This document shows, one piece after another, positions 29,246 through 38,132 of a stretch of 52,833 nt of DNA. Origin of the DNA: Methanobacteriota archaeon (GTDB taxonomy: Archaea > Thermoplasmatota > Poseidoniia > Poseidoniales > Thalassarchaeaceae). Position 1 is the first letter of the stretch. Each line of letters begins with the position of its first letter. The notes beneath the pieces are model-generated. The model had not been told where the DNA came from, did no database searches, and saw only the letters and a program-made list of their open reading frames with translations. Position numbers and translations under genes: made by a program. The stretch is taken from contig BPDA01000007.1 of assembly GCA_019654055.1 (NCBI GenBank), positions 1 through 52,833 on the forward strand. The letters are read 5' to 3'.

Positions 29246-29675
29246 GTTGGGCCGCTGGCCGATTAGTTGCGAGATTCCTGTCCAATGGGGTGACTTGGAC
29301 GCCCTAAACCATGTCAATCACACCGTGTTCATCAGATGGATGGAAACCGCTCGTATGCACTATTTCATCGCCTGCGACTTCACCGGTCTGTTAGAATCGG
29401 AAGGTATCGGGCCGATACTAGCAGGCCTAAAGGTGGATTACAGTGCCCCGGTGCAGTTCCCGGACACCATCACCGTACACACCACAGTGACCCGACTGGG
29501 CAACTCGTCATTCGACATGGCATACCGGATTACCAGCGCTACGAAGGGAGACGGGTCAGTTGCTACTGGGACCGTCTCGGGTGTGGTCTTCGACTACGAT
29601 GCCGGTTCCAGCACTCCGATGCCCGACTCACTGCGGTCCCGAATAGAGAAACTCGAAGCCACCGGAAGCGGCTAG
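29238..29675 (+). CDS. Hotdog-fold acyl-CoA thioesterase (4-hydroxybenzoyl-CoA thioesterase family)
   Basis: 145 residues from ATG 29238 (the track's 29208 is earlier in the same frame). The signature VQWGDLDALNHVNHTVFIRWMETAR carries the catalytic Asp and the NHVNH loop, followed by VDYSAPVQFPDTITV. It is expected to hydrolyse acyl-CoA thioesters in the cytoplasm. It is coupled to the small membrane protein by an 8-base overlap. Its TAG shares the palindrome CTAG with the stop of the convergent gene. Confidence 0.85.
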   Translation: MSELGRWPISCEIPVQWGDLDALNHVNHTVFIRWMETARMHYFIACDFTGLLESEGIGPILAGLKVDYSAPVQFPDTITVHTTVTRLGNSSFDMAYRITSATKGDGSVATGTVSGVVFDYDAGSSTPMPDSLRSRIEKLEATGSG

Positions 29676-30373
29676 GAGGAGGCCTCGACGACTTCCTCGA
29701 GCTCGCCGTCCTCGGCCTCCACGACCTCGTCCACAGGTCCTTCGTCAATGGTCCTGCTCATCCCCTCGAACGGGGCTAGGCCACGATCGAGCCGGTCGAG
29801 TATTCTCCATCTGGGCGCGTACGAGAGGTGGATGTAGAGAGGCCCGGGGAAGACGAAGCAGAACCAACCCCCCCAAATCGCCAACTCGGGGATATCATTC
29901 ATCATGGACAATGAGAGCACAGCTAGGCCTACGAATGGGAACGGGAACAGGTACCTGCGCCGGTTCTCGAGGCGGATGGGAGGGCGTCTCGCCACTGATG
30001 CGAGCATCGAGGAGAAGCCACCCAGGAAGGCTGTCAGGGTGATTAGGATTAGCGCTTGGAAGCCCCAATCCTTCATTGTGACCTCCAGCACCTGCCCCTC
30101 GCTGTTGCCGATGTAGCCGTAAGGAAGCAGTAGAGTGAGGCCGATGAGGAGCCCGTAGAAGCCACCGACGAAAACCGGGTGCGATATAGTCATGGGATAA
30201 CGCAGGAACATCTGGCTGAGAGATCCTCCCTCGAGCATGTGCCTATGCTCGGAGTCCAACTCATCGAGTCTGTCACGCCATGACACGAACCTGCGCGCGA
30301 ACGCCCTCTCTATCACCGTTACGGGTCGGTCCCGGGCGCTTTTCAAGAACAAGTCAGTTTTTTTCTGGCCCAC
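29672..30373 (-). CDS. Membrane protein with basic N-terminus and acidic tail, unknown function
   Basis: 233 residues from a GTG. A later in-frame GTG (near residue 20, VIERAFARRF) may be the true start, since CTTGAAAAG lies about 25 bases before it. Four hydrophobic helices are visible (HPVFVGGFYGLLIGLTLLL, ALILITLTAFLGGFSSML, FPFVGLAVLSLSMM and AIWGGWFCFVFPGPLYI). The C-terminal ~25 residues are strongly acidic (DEVVEAEDGELEEVVE). I do not recognise the family. Confidence 0.6.
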   Translation of the reverse strand: MGQKKTDLFLKSARDRPVTVIERAFARRFVSWRDRLDELDSEHRHMLEGGSLSQMFLRYPMTISHPVFVGGFYGLLIGLTLLLPYGYIGNSEGQVLEVTMKDWGFQALILITLTAFLGGFSSMLASVARRPPIRLENRRRYLFPFPFVGLAVLSLSMMNDIPELAIWGGWFCFVFPGPLYIHLSYAPRWRILDRLDRGLAPFEGMSRTIDEGPVDEVVEAEDGELEEVVEASS

Positions 30374-30454
30374 CGAAGCCCCCCGTGCTACCTTGATTGC
30401 GTTGTCGGAGGAGTTATCATGTGGGCCTCCATACGTCGGATGCTGAGGGTTATC

Positions 30455-31624
30455 ATGGGTGACGAGGAGCCAATCTTCACAATCACCGAGGCCAATCTAG
30501 ACTCGGGTCTCAGGGGTGTTCCCGTGGGCACCTGCAGAACATCCTTCGTAGACCCCATAGAGGGCGTCCACTACGTGGGATACCCAGTCGGAGATCTGGC
30601 GAACCTCGAGGAGGAGGACGTGATTTACCTGCTGCTACACAAGCGACTACCCGACCCCGAGGAGTCCGAGGCCTTCAGGGCTGAGCTCGCCCATAGGGCC
30701 GAGGAGATTCCCACTGGGGCCCTGAGAGTTCTCGAGTCGCTAACTCCCGGGAGTGGCCACCCGATGGACTGGCTGGCCATCGGTATCATGGCTCTGGGTG
30801 CTGCCGACTCGACAGGGGATGCACGCGCTGACTCGATGAACCTCATCGCTAGGATGCCCGAGTTGATGGCCAGACTCTTCCTTCTGCGTGGGGGCAAGTC
30901 CGAGGACCTGAGGCCACGCAAGCCTGAGCTCGGATTGGTTGAGAACTTCGTCCACATGCTCGGAATCGAGGGAGAAGAGGCAGAGCGCATGGAGCGCGTG
31001 CTCCGCTTCTTCTTCATTCTGCACATGGATCATGGAGGGGGAAACCTCTCCACCTTCTCCGGCAAGGCGGTCGCCTCCGGCCGCGCCTCAATCTACGCAT
31101 CCATAGCCAGCGCGATGAACGCGCTTTCCGGCCCCCTGCATGGCCGCGCCAACCAGGCCTGCCTCGAGTTCGTCCAGAGAATCGGTACGTCTGACCCCGA
31201 TGAGATTGAGGCCTTCGTACGCTCCGAGCTAGCGGCCCGTCGACCGATATACGGCTTCGGCCACGGCGTTCTCCGTGCCGAGGACCCACGCGCCAGTTTA
31301 CTCATCGGGCTCGGCGAGGAGATCTGCCCGGACGACGAGAACTTCCGGACCGTGACAGCACTCCGCGAGGTCGTCCCACCAATCCTCAAGGAGATACCGA
31401 AAATCAGCAACCCGTACCCAAACGTGGATTTGGCTAGCGGTAGTCTGCTGAACTCCGTCGGATTCCGCAAGCCCGACTACTACACGACCTTCTTCGGATG
31501 GGCACGTGTCGCAGGGATTTGCGCTCAGATACTGGACGAGCGCAGCGCGCGTGACGGCAGGGGAACGCCAATCTACCGGCCCAAGTACATCCCACTCGAC
31601 CAGCCACACCAGCGACTCGGCTGA
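30455..31624 (+). CDS. gltA: Citrate synthase family enzyme
   Basis: 389 residues from the ATG at 30455; the track begins 12 codons earlier. Catalytic motifs of the short archaeal/Gram-positive type are HMDHGGGNLSTFSGKAVASG, GPLHGRANQ (His), GFGHGVLRAEDPRA (His, Arg) and YPNVDLASG (Asp). It condenses acetyl-CoA with oxaloacetate; 2-methylcitrate synthase activity with propionyl-CoA is an alternative in this branch. sucCD later in the window supply another TCA step. The stop abuts the convergent GDPD stop with no gap (TGA|TTA). Confidence 0.92.
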   Translation: MGDEEPIFTITEANLDSGLRGVPVGTCRTSFVDPIEGVHYVGYPVGDLANLEEEDVIYLLLHKRLPDPEESEAFRAELAHRAEEIPTGALRVLESLTPGSGHPMDWLAIGIMALGAADSTGDARADSMNLIARMPELMARLFLLRGGKSEDLRPRKPELGLVENFVHMLGIEGEEAERMERVLRFFFILHMDHGGGNLSTFSGKAVASGRASIYASIASAMNALSGPLHGRANQACLEFVQRIGTSDPDEIEAFVRSELAARRPIYGFGHGVLRAEDPRASLLIGLGEEICPDDENFRTVTALREVVPPILKEIPKISNPYPNVDLASGSLLNSVGFRKPDYYTTFFGWARVAGICAQILDERSARDGRGTPIYRPKYIPLDQPHQRLG

Positions 31625-32743
31625 TTAACCGGCACCATAGGTTCTGCCCGCTCCTCTGTGCCCTATAATCCTCGAGACTTCCCATGGCATGCTGGACTCG
31701 GAGGCCTCGGACATCAGGGAGTCCAGACTTCTCTCCCAGATCCACCTCTTCCTCCAGGACTCGATGAAGACCCTCCTCTCAGTGCCCGAGAGCTCGGACC
31801 AGGGTGCAACCTCTCTCTGCAGCCTGCGAATCGCATCCGCATGTCCATCTTCGGGAGTGGCATCCAACTGCGCCCTCACCTCGTCATCGAGAGGTTGGGT
31901 GGCTGGCCTCAGCCACCGCGGCTCGCCGGTTGGAAGCGTATGTACCTCCGGTGAGAGCTCGTCGGATATCGCCGTCAGCCCAGCATCCAGAATGGCCCGC
32001 TCCACTCGGATGTGGGCCGGCCAGACGTACACGGGGAAACCCTTCCTCTTCCGAGTCAGATTGGTAAGATGGCGCCCGTGCAACCCGACTGTCGTGCCGA
32101 TTGTGAAGTGACGCTTGCTACCATCTAGGTAGTCCAGAGCAGCGGGCAGCATCGGGGCGCCTGCCTTCCGTTGCATCGACATCAATCTGGGCAGCGACAG
32201 TCCGATGAAGTAGGGTGAGGCGAACACTCTCTTGACGAAACTGCTCCCCCATGGTCTGAGGTAGGGCACTAGTCTGGCGAATCGAAGTTCGCTGTCTGTT
32301 CTGGCTGCGGCTTTGAGTAATCTAGGCTCGAACGAGTATACCACCGACCCCGAGGGACTGATTCCTAGAGACCCTACCGACTCGTCGACCATCTCAATCA
32401 TCCTTCTCAGGTGGTCGATCTTCGCCTCTGCCGAGAACATCCCGCCCACCTTCCCACTGCTTGGATGAGGCATCTTGAGCTCGATGCAGGCGAACTTCCC
32501 CTCGCTCACCCATGGTTCGACGAATCCCGATTCCGCTAGCAGGTCATCGAGAGTGCATACGTAATCCGGCATTGTTGAGGCCTCCACGCACTCTGTGTAG
32601 CGACCATCGGCAGTTATCGAGTCGTGATACACGACTAGTTCCTCATCGGCAGAGAGTCGCAAGTCGAACTCCACGCCGTCCGAGAACCGCATGCCATGCA
32701 ATAACGCATCAAGCGAGTTCTCCGGCGGTTGCTCCCAAGCCAT
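31625..32743 (-). CDS. Glycerophosphodiester phosphodiesterase with circularly permuted motif order
   Basis: 372 residues. A normal GDPD begins with the HRG strand, then PEN, ExD and HD. Here the protein begins at PPENSLDALLHGMRF, VEFDLRLSADEELVVYHD follows, then IELKMPHP and the late strand FPVYVWPAHI..GLTAISDE. The missing first strand, RIIGHRGAG, is at the extreme C-terminus after a ~100-residue helical linker (ELSGTERRVFIESWRKRW). All catalytic elements are therefore present but permuted. An in-frame TAG precedes the ATG directly, and GCATTATTGG about 30 bases upstream is a plausible TATA box, so the N-terminus looks genuine. The expected reaction is hydrolysis of glycerophosphodiesters, as in lipid headgroup turnover. 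Confidence 0.75.
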   Translation of the reverse strand: MAWEQPPENSLDALLHGMRFSDGVEFDLRLSADEELVVYHDSITADGRYTECVEASTMPDYVCTLDDLLAESGFVEPWVSEGKFACIELKMPHPSSGKVGGMFSAEAKIDHLRRMIEMVDESVGSLGISPSGSVVYSFEPRLLKAAARTDSELRFARLVPYLRPWGSSFVKRVFASPYFIGLSLPRLMSMQRKAGAPMLPAALDYLDGSKRHFTIGTTVGLHGRHLTNLTRKRKGFPVYVWPAHIRVERAILDAGLTAISDELSPEVHTLPTGEPRWLRPATQPLDDEVRAQLDATPEDGHADAIRRLQREVAPWSELSGTERRVFIESWRKRWIWERSLDSLMSEASESSMPWEVSRIIGHRGAGRTYGAG

Positions 32744-32849
32744 CTAGCGGCACGAGGAGGTATCAAGTCCAATAATGCACGGACGACAGCGATTATCCAC
32801 TTCCCCAATGCTCAAACCCTCAGACCTCTAGCGACGCCTAGGTATTACC

Positions 32850-34780
32850 ATGTCAGACACAGTAGAACTAGACCGCGCATCAGACCCTCAAGCAGTACGA
32901 GGATACGCATTCTACGACTGGGCCAAGTCCTCTTTCGAGACCAGCGTCACTACTGCGGTGCTGCCGGGGTGGTTCGCTTACATTTTCCTGAAGGCGAATG
33001 GGTTGGAGGCAAGCGTACTCGGCATGGACATGACCAGCGACGCGATATGGTCCTTCTCTGTTACTATCGCTGCCCTTTTTGTTGCCATCCTTGCTCCCTC
33101 CCTAGGGGTCATCGCCGATCGACGCGCAATCAAGATATGGTGGCTAAGGATTCTGACTTACTTAGGAGCCGGGTCAACATTCCTGCTCGCCTTCGCTCCT
33201 ATGCTTGGGATTTCCCACCAGTGGGTTTGGCTGATTGTAATGTTCCTGATGGCAAACGTCGGCCTTAACGGCGCGGGAGTGTTCTACAATGCCCTCCTCC
33301 CCCATTTGGGGACCGATGACGAGATGGACGCCATCTCGAACAAGGCATATGCCTACGGATACCTTGGCGGCGGACTTCTTCTAGCAGTCCACCTTGCAAT
33401 GTGGATGACACTCACTGGAGATTGGATTATCCCATTCATCATGGCCTCGTCCGGCGTCTGGTGGCTGGGATTCGCTTGCTTGACCTTCGCTTGGGTCCCC
33501 GAGCCTCCAATCGAGAACGAGATGGAAACACTCGGGGTTGCCGACTCCGCGAAGTTTGCCTTCAGTGAGCTGAAGACTACCCTTGGGCAAATCACTCGCT
33601 TCCGCACGCTTTTCATCTACATGCTTGCCTACTTCTTCTTCATTGACGGCATTAACACCGTTACTGCACTGGCTGGAATCTACGGAGTCACAGTACTCGG
33701 CCTGACCATTGGGAATTTGATTGCCATCATCCTAGTAATCCAGTTCGTGGCCGCGCCCTGTGCAATCGGCTTCACCAAACTCGCGGAGAGAACCTCCACA
33801 CACCAAGCACTCTCCTTCTCTTGGTTATGTGGATCATTGTCATCTTTGGTGCGTTATCCTTCGCCCCGCTGGTTCTCGAGTCGCATGACGAGTATGATAT
33901 CCAGTTCGATTGGGATATGGACGGAGATGGAATCGCCGATTTTGAAGACGATGACACTGATGGTGATTGGTACTCCAACGTGGCCGAGGAAGAGGAGGGA
34001 ACCGATCCGCTGGACGCTTCTAGCACCCCCAACCCGAATCCATCGACATGGTTGCAGCAACGTCTGGATGGAAAGGGCCAATATGTCGTATCCGTCGGCG
34101 TCAGCACCTACGATAACGGCCTGTCTCAGAGCGATGAGGAGCAGGCTTGGGGAGTGGAATGGTCAGATGTCCTCCCCCTACACACTTTGGATAACGAAGC
34201 AGGAGACACGATATACGAGTTTGACGACCCCTCTGGCCCAGCCACCTCGGTTTTGAATGTCAGCAGGATATCTGATTTCAGCTCTACCTTCGATGAGAAC
34301 AGCCGCCTTAGCATGAGTATCCGGGGTGGAGATTTGGATGGCTCCACCGCACTGGGCGACGATCACCCTACGAGTCTGGGAGATGGCCCTCTGGATTTCG
34401 TATCTGACGCTGCTCGTGACAATCTGTGGGGTCCCCTCGGATTCGGAGTCTTCCTCCAGTTCCTTCTACTCGGTTGCATGGCAGGGGCTCTACTTGGTGG
34501 TTCACAGGGACTGGCGCGCAGCATCTTCGGTCAGATGGTACCTGAGACTCGCAGCGCCGAGTTCTTCGGCTTCTTCGGCTTCTTCGGCAGAGTGGCGGCA
34601 ATTCTTGGACCGCTCCTGTATGGCACTCTCACAGTGATGTACGACAGCAGAGTTGGGATAGCCAGCATCTGCGTCCTAATCGTCATCGGAGCTGCGATGA
34701 TGAAGTGGGTTGATGTCGATGACGGACGGAGAGCGGCCATGGAAGAGGATGCTCGTAATCGCGGCATCAGTCTCGATTAG
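32850..34780 (+). CDS. UMF1/Atg22-like MFS transporter with acidic extracytoplasmic insert (one frameshift)
   Basis: About 643 residues once the two track ORFs are joined near 33815. The N-terminal part has GYAFYDWAKSSFETSVTTAVLPGWFA and helices typical of the UMF1 group, including LGVIADRRAIKIWW. After the eighth or ninth helix comes a ~190-residue hydrophilic insert beginning DWDMDGDGIADFEDDDTDGD, a thrombospondin-3/EF-hand-like calcium-binding pattern, ending before LWGPLGFGVFLQFLLLGC. The final helices include the MFS loop QMVPETRSAEFFGFFGFFGR. It is probably an efflux or uptake permease; the substrate is unknown. The 3' end overlaps tatC by 14 bases. Confidence 0.75.
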
Positions 34781-35531
34781 TCATACGGTCGATAATCAGA
34801 GCGACCTCCAACAGAACCAGCATCGGGCCGCCGACTAGGAACAGCGATAGCGGGTCCGGAGGAGATAGGACCGCCCCGACGAGCAGTGCAGAGAACCACA
34901 GACCCCCTCTGTTGTCGGTTATGCTCGTGCGCTCTATCACGTCGTATCGAAGCAGTAGCAGCGCTGCCAGTGGCACTTGGAATCCAACGACGGAGGCAAA
35001 GTACAGGCCAAGGATGAAACCAATCCACGATTGCAACTGCCACGTCGAGTCAAGCCCCGCAGACGCAGCGTCCTCGGACAGGTACTCCAGCAGCATCGGG
35101 ACCAGTATCTCGTGAGAGTACAGCGCGCCACCGGCCCCAAGCCCGAGGGAGCAAGTCAGCGCGAAGAGCAGCCCTCCGAACCCGCCGCCGGTCGGTACGA
35201 ACTTCCTGCGATAGGCATCGGAGAGAATCTTACGTCCGTTCCAGCCGATGTCACACAGCATCGTCAGCACCACTAGGGCGATGCCGATGTTGGCTGCGAT
35301 TCTGAGTCTCAGAAGCACCACTTCCATCGGTTGCAAGATAATTACCTGCACCCCCTCAGGCAGATACCCATCGGCCTGCATCAGCCACTCTATCGCATCA
35401 CCAGCCAGGGGGTAACCCCCGGCCAGACCGGCCACGAACACGGCCAGCAGCAGGTACAGCCTGCGTGAGATATGCTCAATGAGCCCCCTGATGGCGGCCC
35501 GAGGAAGCACATCGGCTGAGCCCTCGGCCAT
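34767..35531 (-). CDS. tatC: Sec-independent protein translocase TatC-like protein
   Basis: 254 residues with six predicted helices. TatC marks are LIEHISRRLYLLLAVF (the TatC LxELRxRL-like start), VIILQPMEVVLLRLRIA, LGAGGALYSHEILVPMLLEYL and the conserved end SPPDPLSLFLVGGPMLVLLE. It forms the signal-recognition core of the twin-arginine translocase in the membrane. No TatA is adjacent. The usual acidic residue of the first loop motif is shifted (IEHIS), so it is somewhat divergent. Confidence 0.82.
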   Translation of the reverse strand: MAEGSADVLPRAAIRGLIEHISRRLYLLLAVFVAGLAGGYPLAGDAIEWLMQADGYLPEGVQVIILQPMEVVLLRLRIAANIGIALVVLTMLCDIGWNGRKILSDAYRRKFVPTGGGFGGLLFALTCSLGLGAGGALYSHEILVPMLLEYLSEDAASAGLDSTWQLQSWIGFILGLYFASVVGFQVPLAALLLLRYDVIERTSITDNRGGLWFSALLVGAVLSPPDPLSLFLVGGPMLVLLEVALIIDRMTNRD

Positions 35532-35588
35532 GCTTCGGGTAGGCGTCCCGTTCGTGAATACATCGCAACGCAGACCGACGACACGGAA

Positions 35589-36724
35589 TCATTTCCGCGT
35601 GATTATGGTCAACAGGTCATCGTCCTTCAGGACGTGGTCCAATCCAACCCTCTGCCAATCGAACTTCGCGCTCGGGCCCTTGACCCTAGCGTATCGGAAC
35701 TTGCGGACGAAGTCCCGGTGCAACTTGGCACAGACGTCGCGAACAGTCGACGTGTCCTTGACAATGAGCGGCTCGACGAGATCCGCTTCCTTGCCCTGCG
35801 GCTTGAGGTATATCGACATGAAGTGGAGGTTGTCGAAGATGAAGTCCTTCATCCCGTCAATTCCCTCGCCGGTCTTCGCCGAGACCTCGAGAATCGGCCA
35901 GCTCTCAGGCAGCATCGATCTCGTCCGCCCGAGGTCTTTCTCGGTGGCGAGGTCGATTTTGTTGACCACCACAACCGCCCGGCTGTAGATTCGACTCCCA
36001 GCCAACGTGTCGACGATGTGGTCATCGGTCACGTCTGTACGAAGAGTTACGGTGGCGGAGACGATTCCGAAGCTGCGGACTATCCCCCGAATCTCTTCCT
36101 CAGTCAGGTTAGTCTGCTCCAGCGTCGACCGCACGATTATCCCTCCGCGTTTCGTCCTCGTGATGAAGACCTGAGGTGGCTGCTGGTTGAGCCTCATTCC
36201 CGACTTCCAGAGCTCTTGGTCCAGTATCTCGAAGTGCGACTTTTGGAAAGGGTCAACCACATACAGCACCATGTCGGTACTGCGAATCACATTGAGAATC
36301 TCCCGCCCCCTGCCCTTTCCCTCGGCCGCTCCCTTAATCAGTCCGGGGAGGTCGAGAATCTGTATCTTGGCACCGCGGTGCTCCATCAGCCCCGGGATGC
36401 AGGTCAGCGTGGTGAAGGCGAAGTCCCCGATGTTTGAATCAGCATCCGTCAACCTCGATATCAGACTCGACTTGCCCACGCTAGGGAACCCAACCAGAGC
36501 CACCGAGGCATCGCCCGATTTCTTGACTTCGAAACCCGGTCCGCCACCGCTGGCCTTGGCATGTGCCTGAGCCTTCTCCTTGCGAGCCCTGAGTGCGGCG
36601 ATCTTGGCCTTGAGCTTGCCAATGTGGCCCTGCGTCGCCTTGTTGTACTTGGTCTTACCAATCTCCTCCTCGAGGGACTTAATCTGCTCCTCGATGGTTG
36701 CCAGTGCAATCCCTCCAGCCCCAT
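35589..36724 (-). CDS. DRG-family GTP-binding protein with TGS domain (frameshift near 36705)
   Basis: About 378 residues after joining. The track ORF begins at MALVGFPSVGKSSL, which is actually the G1 loop; the same frame runs upstream through a coiled N-terminal region (IEEQIKSLEEEIGKTKYNKAT, GHIGKLKAKIAALRAR). One base shift before that connects it to the ATG at 36724 (MGLEG). G3 is DLPGLIKGAAEGKGRG, G4 NKID and G5 SAKTGEG. The C-terminal TGS domain ends DHVLKDDDLLTIIT. Archaeal DRG proteins are ribosome-associated GTPases. The start position remains an inference. Confidence 0.85.
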
Positions 36725-36776
36725 TTGGACGTCACCCACGCCCCGCCCCGGGTTCTTGAATCCGGTGGCGATACAG

Positions 36777-36795
36777 CGCTCGCCATAGGCGAGCG
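36777..36795. other. Perfect 8-bp inverted repeat with 3-base loop in the drg upstream region
   Basis: CGCTCGCC-ATA-GGCGAGCG. It lies in the 116-base divergent gap between drg and the unknown gene at 36841, about 50 bases from each start. It has the same design (7-8-bp arms, 3-base loop) as the repeats at 6596, 16860, 24919 and 45024. Confidence 0.5.
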
Positions 36796-36840
36796 AGGGT
36801 TCTTTGCGTACCACCGAGTGGTGAGTGCGGGGCGAGCGCT

Positions 36841-37521
36841 TTGGTCGATGTCATCCTGCTTCTCGTCGATCGGGAGGGCTTTGACAGCCTCCGCTCGAAA
36901 CCCCTCGCCGAATTGAGAGATGGCATGGAGGGGGGTGCTCTGAGGGCGCTGCGACCACCTCCCGATGCACGCTTCCACCGTAGTTTCGACGTCGACATCG
37001 AGGGCGATGTCATGGAGTGGTTCGATGCAGCGGGCAACCTAGACCAATCCAAGTGTCTCGCCGAGCAGCAATTGGATTCGAAAACGTCCTGCGAACTGGT
37101 ACTTTCACTGGCTCGTTGGTGCTGTTTCGGCGAATGGAGCTGCTGGGATGCCAGGTTGTTCCTGTACCTAGAGCCCCTGCTAGGCAGAGACCTCTCCGGA
37201 GACGAGTTCCTAAGGCATCAGGTCTGGTCAGAGTTCTCTGATTCACTATCTAGGACCGATAGGGCGTCATACTCCGAGTCGGTGGTACTCGACTGGATGT
37301 CGCGCCGACAGGACTTGGGTGAGACGATGGAGCCGTCGGAGGACCCGAGGATACTACCCACCATGGAGTCCCACCGGACTGCCAGCGAGTCCCTGTTCGA
37401 CTTCCTGTCTAGGGCACACAGCGAGGGACTGTCGATTCTGATTGGCAGGGAGTTCCTTGAGTCCGGGCTATGGAGGCTGGACGGACAGAGCCTCGACGAA
37501 GCGCTGGGGGTGACGGCTTGA
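36841..37521 (+). CDS. Hypothetical soluble protein upstream of nadM
   Basis: 226 residues from a TTG; no ATG or GTG is available nearby in frame, so the start is uncertain. The N-terminus VDVILLLVDREGFDSLRSKPLAEL looks like a beta-strand and helix of an alpha/beta fold. The middle is Trp/Cys-rich (LARWCCFGEWSCWDARLF) and the rest mainly helical. No membrane helix is convincing. The stop overlaps the start of nadM (TTGA), so the two are coupled and may share a role. I do not recognise the family. Confidence 0.6.
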   Translation: MVDVILLLVDREGFDSLRSKPLAELRDGMEGGALRALRPPPDARFHRSFDVDIEGDVMEWFDAAGNLDQSKCLAEQQLDSKTSCELVLSLARWCCFGEWSCWDARLFLYLEPLLGRDLSGDEFLRHQVWSEFSDSLSRTDRASYSESVVLDWMSRRQDLGETMEPSEDPRILPTMESHRTASESLFDFLSRAHSEGLSILIGREFLESGLWRLDGQSLDEALGVTA

Positions 37522-38132
37522 CCGACCTCCTACCTGACCACGACCCACCTGAATCCCCGCCCGCCCCTGGCCTAGTGGTGCTCGGCAGGTTCCAGCCCTT
37601 CCACCTCGGTCACGCGTTGATGATTAGCGCTGCCGAGGAGTGGCGCAACCTCAATTCCCCGGAGCTCCGACTGGTCATAGCCATCGGCTCATCGAACAGG
37701 CCGGAGTCCATGGAGAATCCATGGAGTCCCGAGGAGAGGGAGACTATGCTGGATGCCTGGTTGCAGGCAGAGGGCATTGGCGATGCGCGCGTAGTTTCTG
37801 TCCCTGACATCGAAGATCCTCCCAATTGGGTGGCTCATGCCGAGAGATATCACGGTGTAGCCGGGGTCTTCTTCACCAGCGACGTGGCTTCCGCAGAACT
37901 CTACGAGAGCGCCGGCTGGACGGTGGTGATGACCCCGTTGGAGAGCCGGGACAGCTTCGAGGGATGGAGGGTCAGGGAGACGGCTAGGATGATGTCGACG
38001 GTTGATGACGAAGAGGCCGTGCGCAGCGTCTTGTCGCAATCCATGCCCTCGGTCGTAGTCGACCATCTAATCGACTGCGGCGCGCTCAGGCGCCTCGCCT
38101 TCCTCGGAGAAGGTGGTGAGCCAGTCGGCTAA
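37518..38132 (+). CDS. nadM: Archaeal nicotinamide-nucleotide adenylyltransferase
   Basis: About 204 residues from TTG 37518, or 220 from the in-frame ATG at 37470, which lies inside the previous gene. The nucleotidyltransferase site is GRFQPFHLGHALMI (T/HxGH motif). Others are IAIGSSNRPESMENPWSPEERETML and the C-terminal EGWRVRETARMM, resembling the ISSTxIR-like element in altered form. It adenylates NMN (or NaMN) to the dinucleotide that nadE can amidate. It shares its final bases with the convergent lipoprotein gene (CTAA gives a stop on each strand). Confidence 0.85.
   Translation: MTDLLPDHDPPESPPAPGLVVLGRFQPFHLGHALMISAAEEWRNLNSPELRLVIAIGSSNRPESMENPWSPEERETMLDAWLQAEGIGDARVVSVPDIEDPPNWVAHAERYHGVAGVFFTSDVASAELYESAGWTVVMTPLESRDSFEGWRVRETARMMSTVDDEEAVRSVLSQSMPSVVVDHLIDCGALRRLAFLGEGGEPVG

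Noticed and set aside
35634-36437. 267-codon plus-strand ORF opposite drg
   Set aside because: Antisense shadow of the DRG GTPase G-domain coding sequence.
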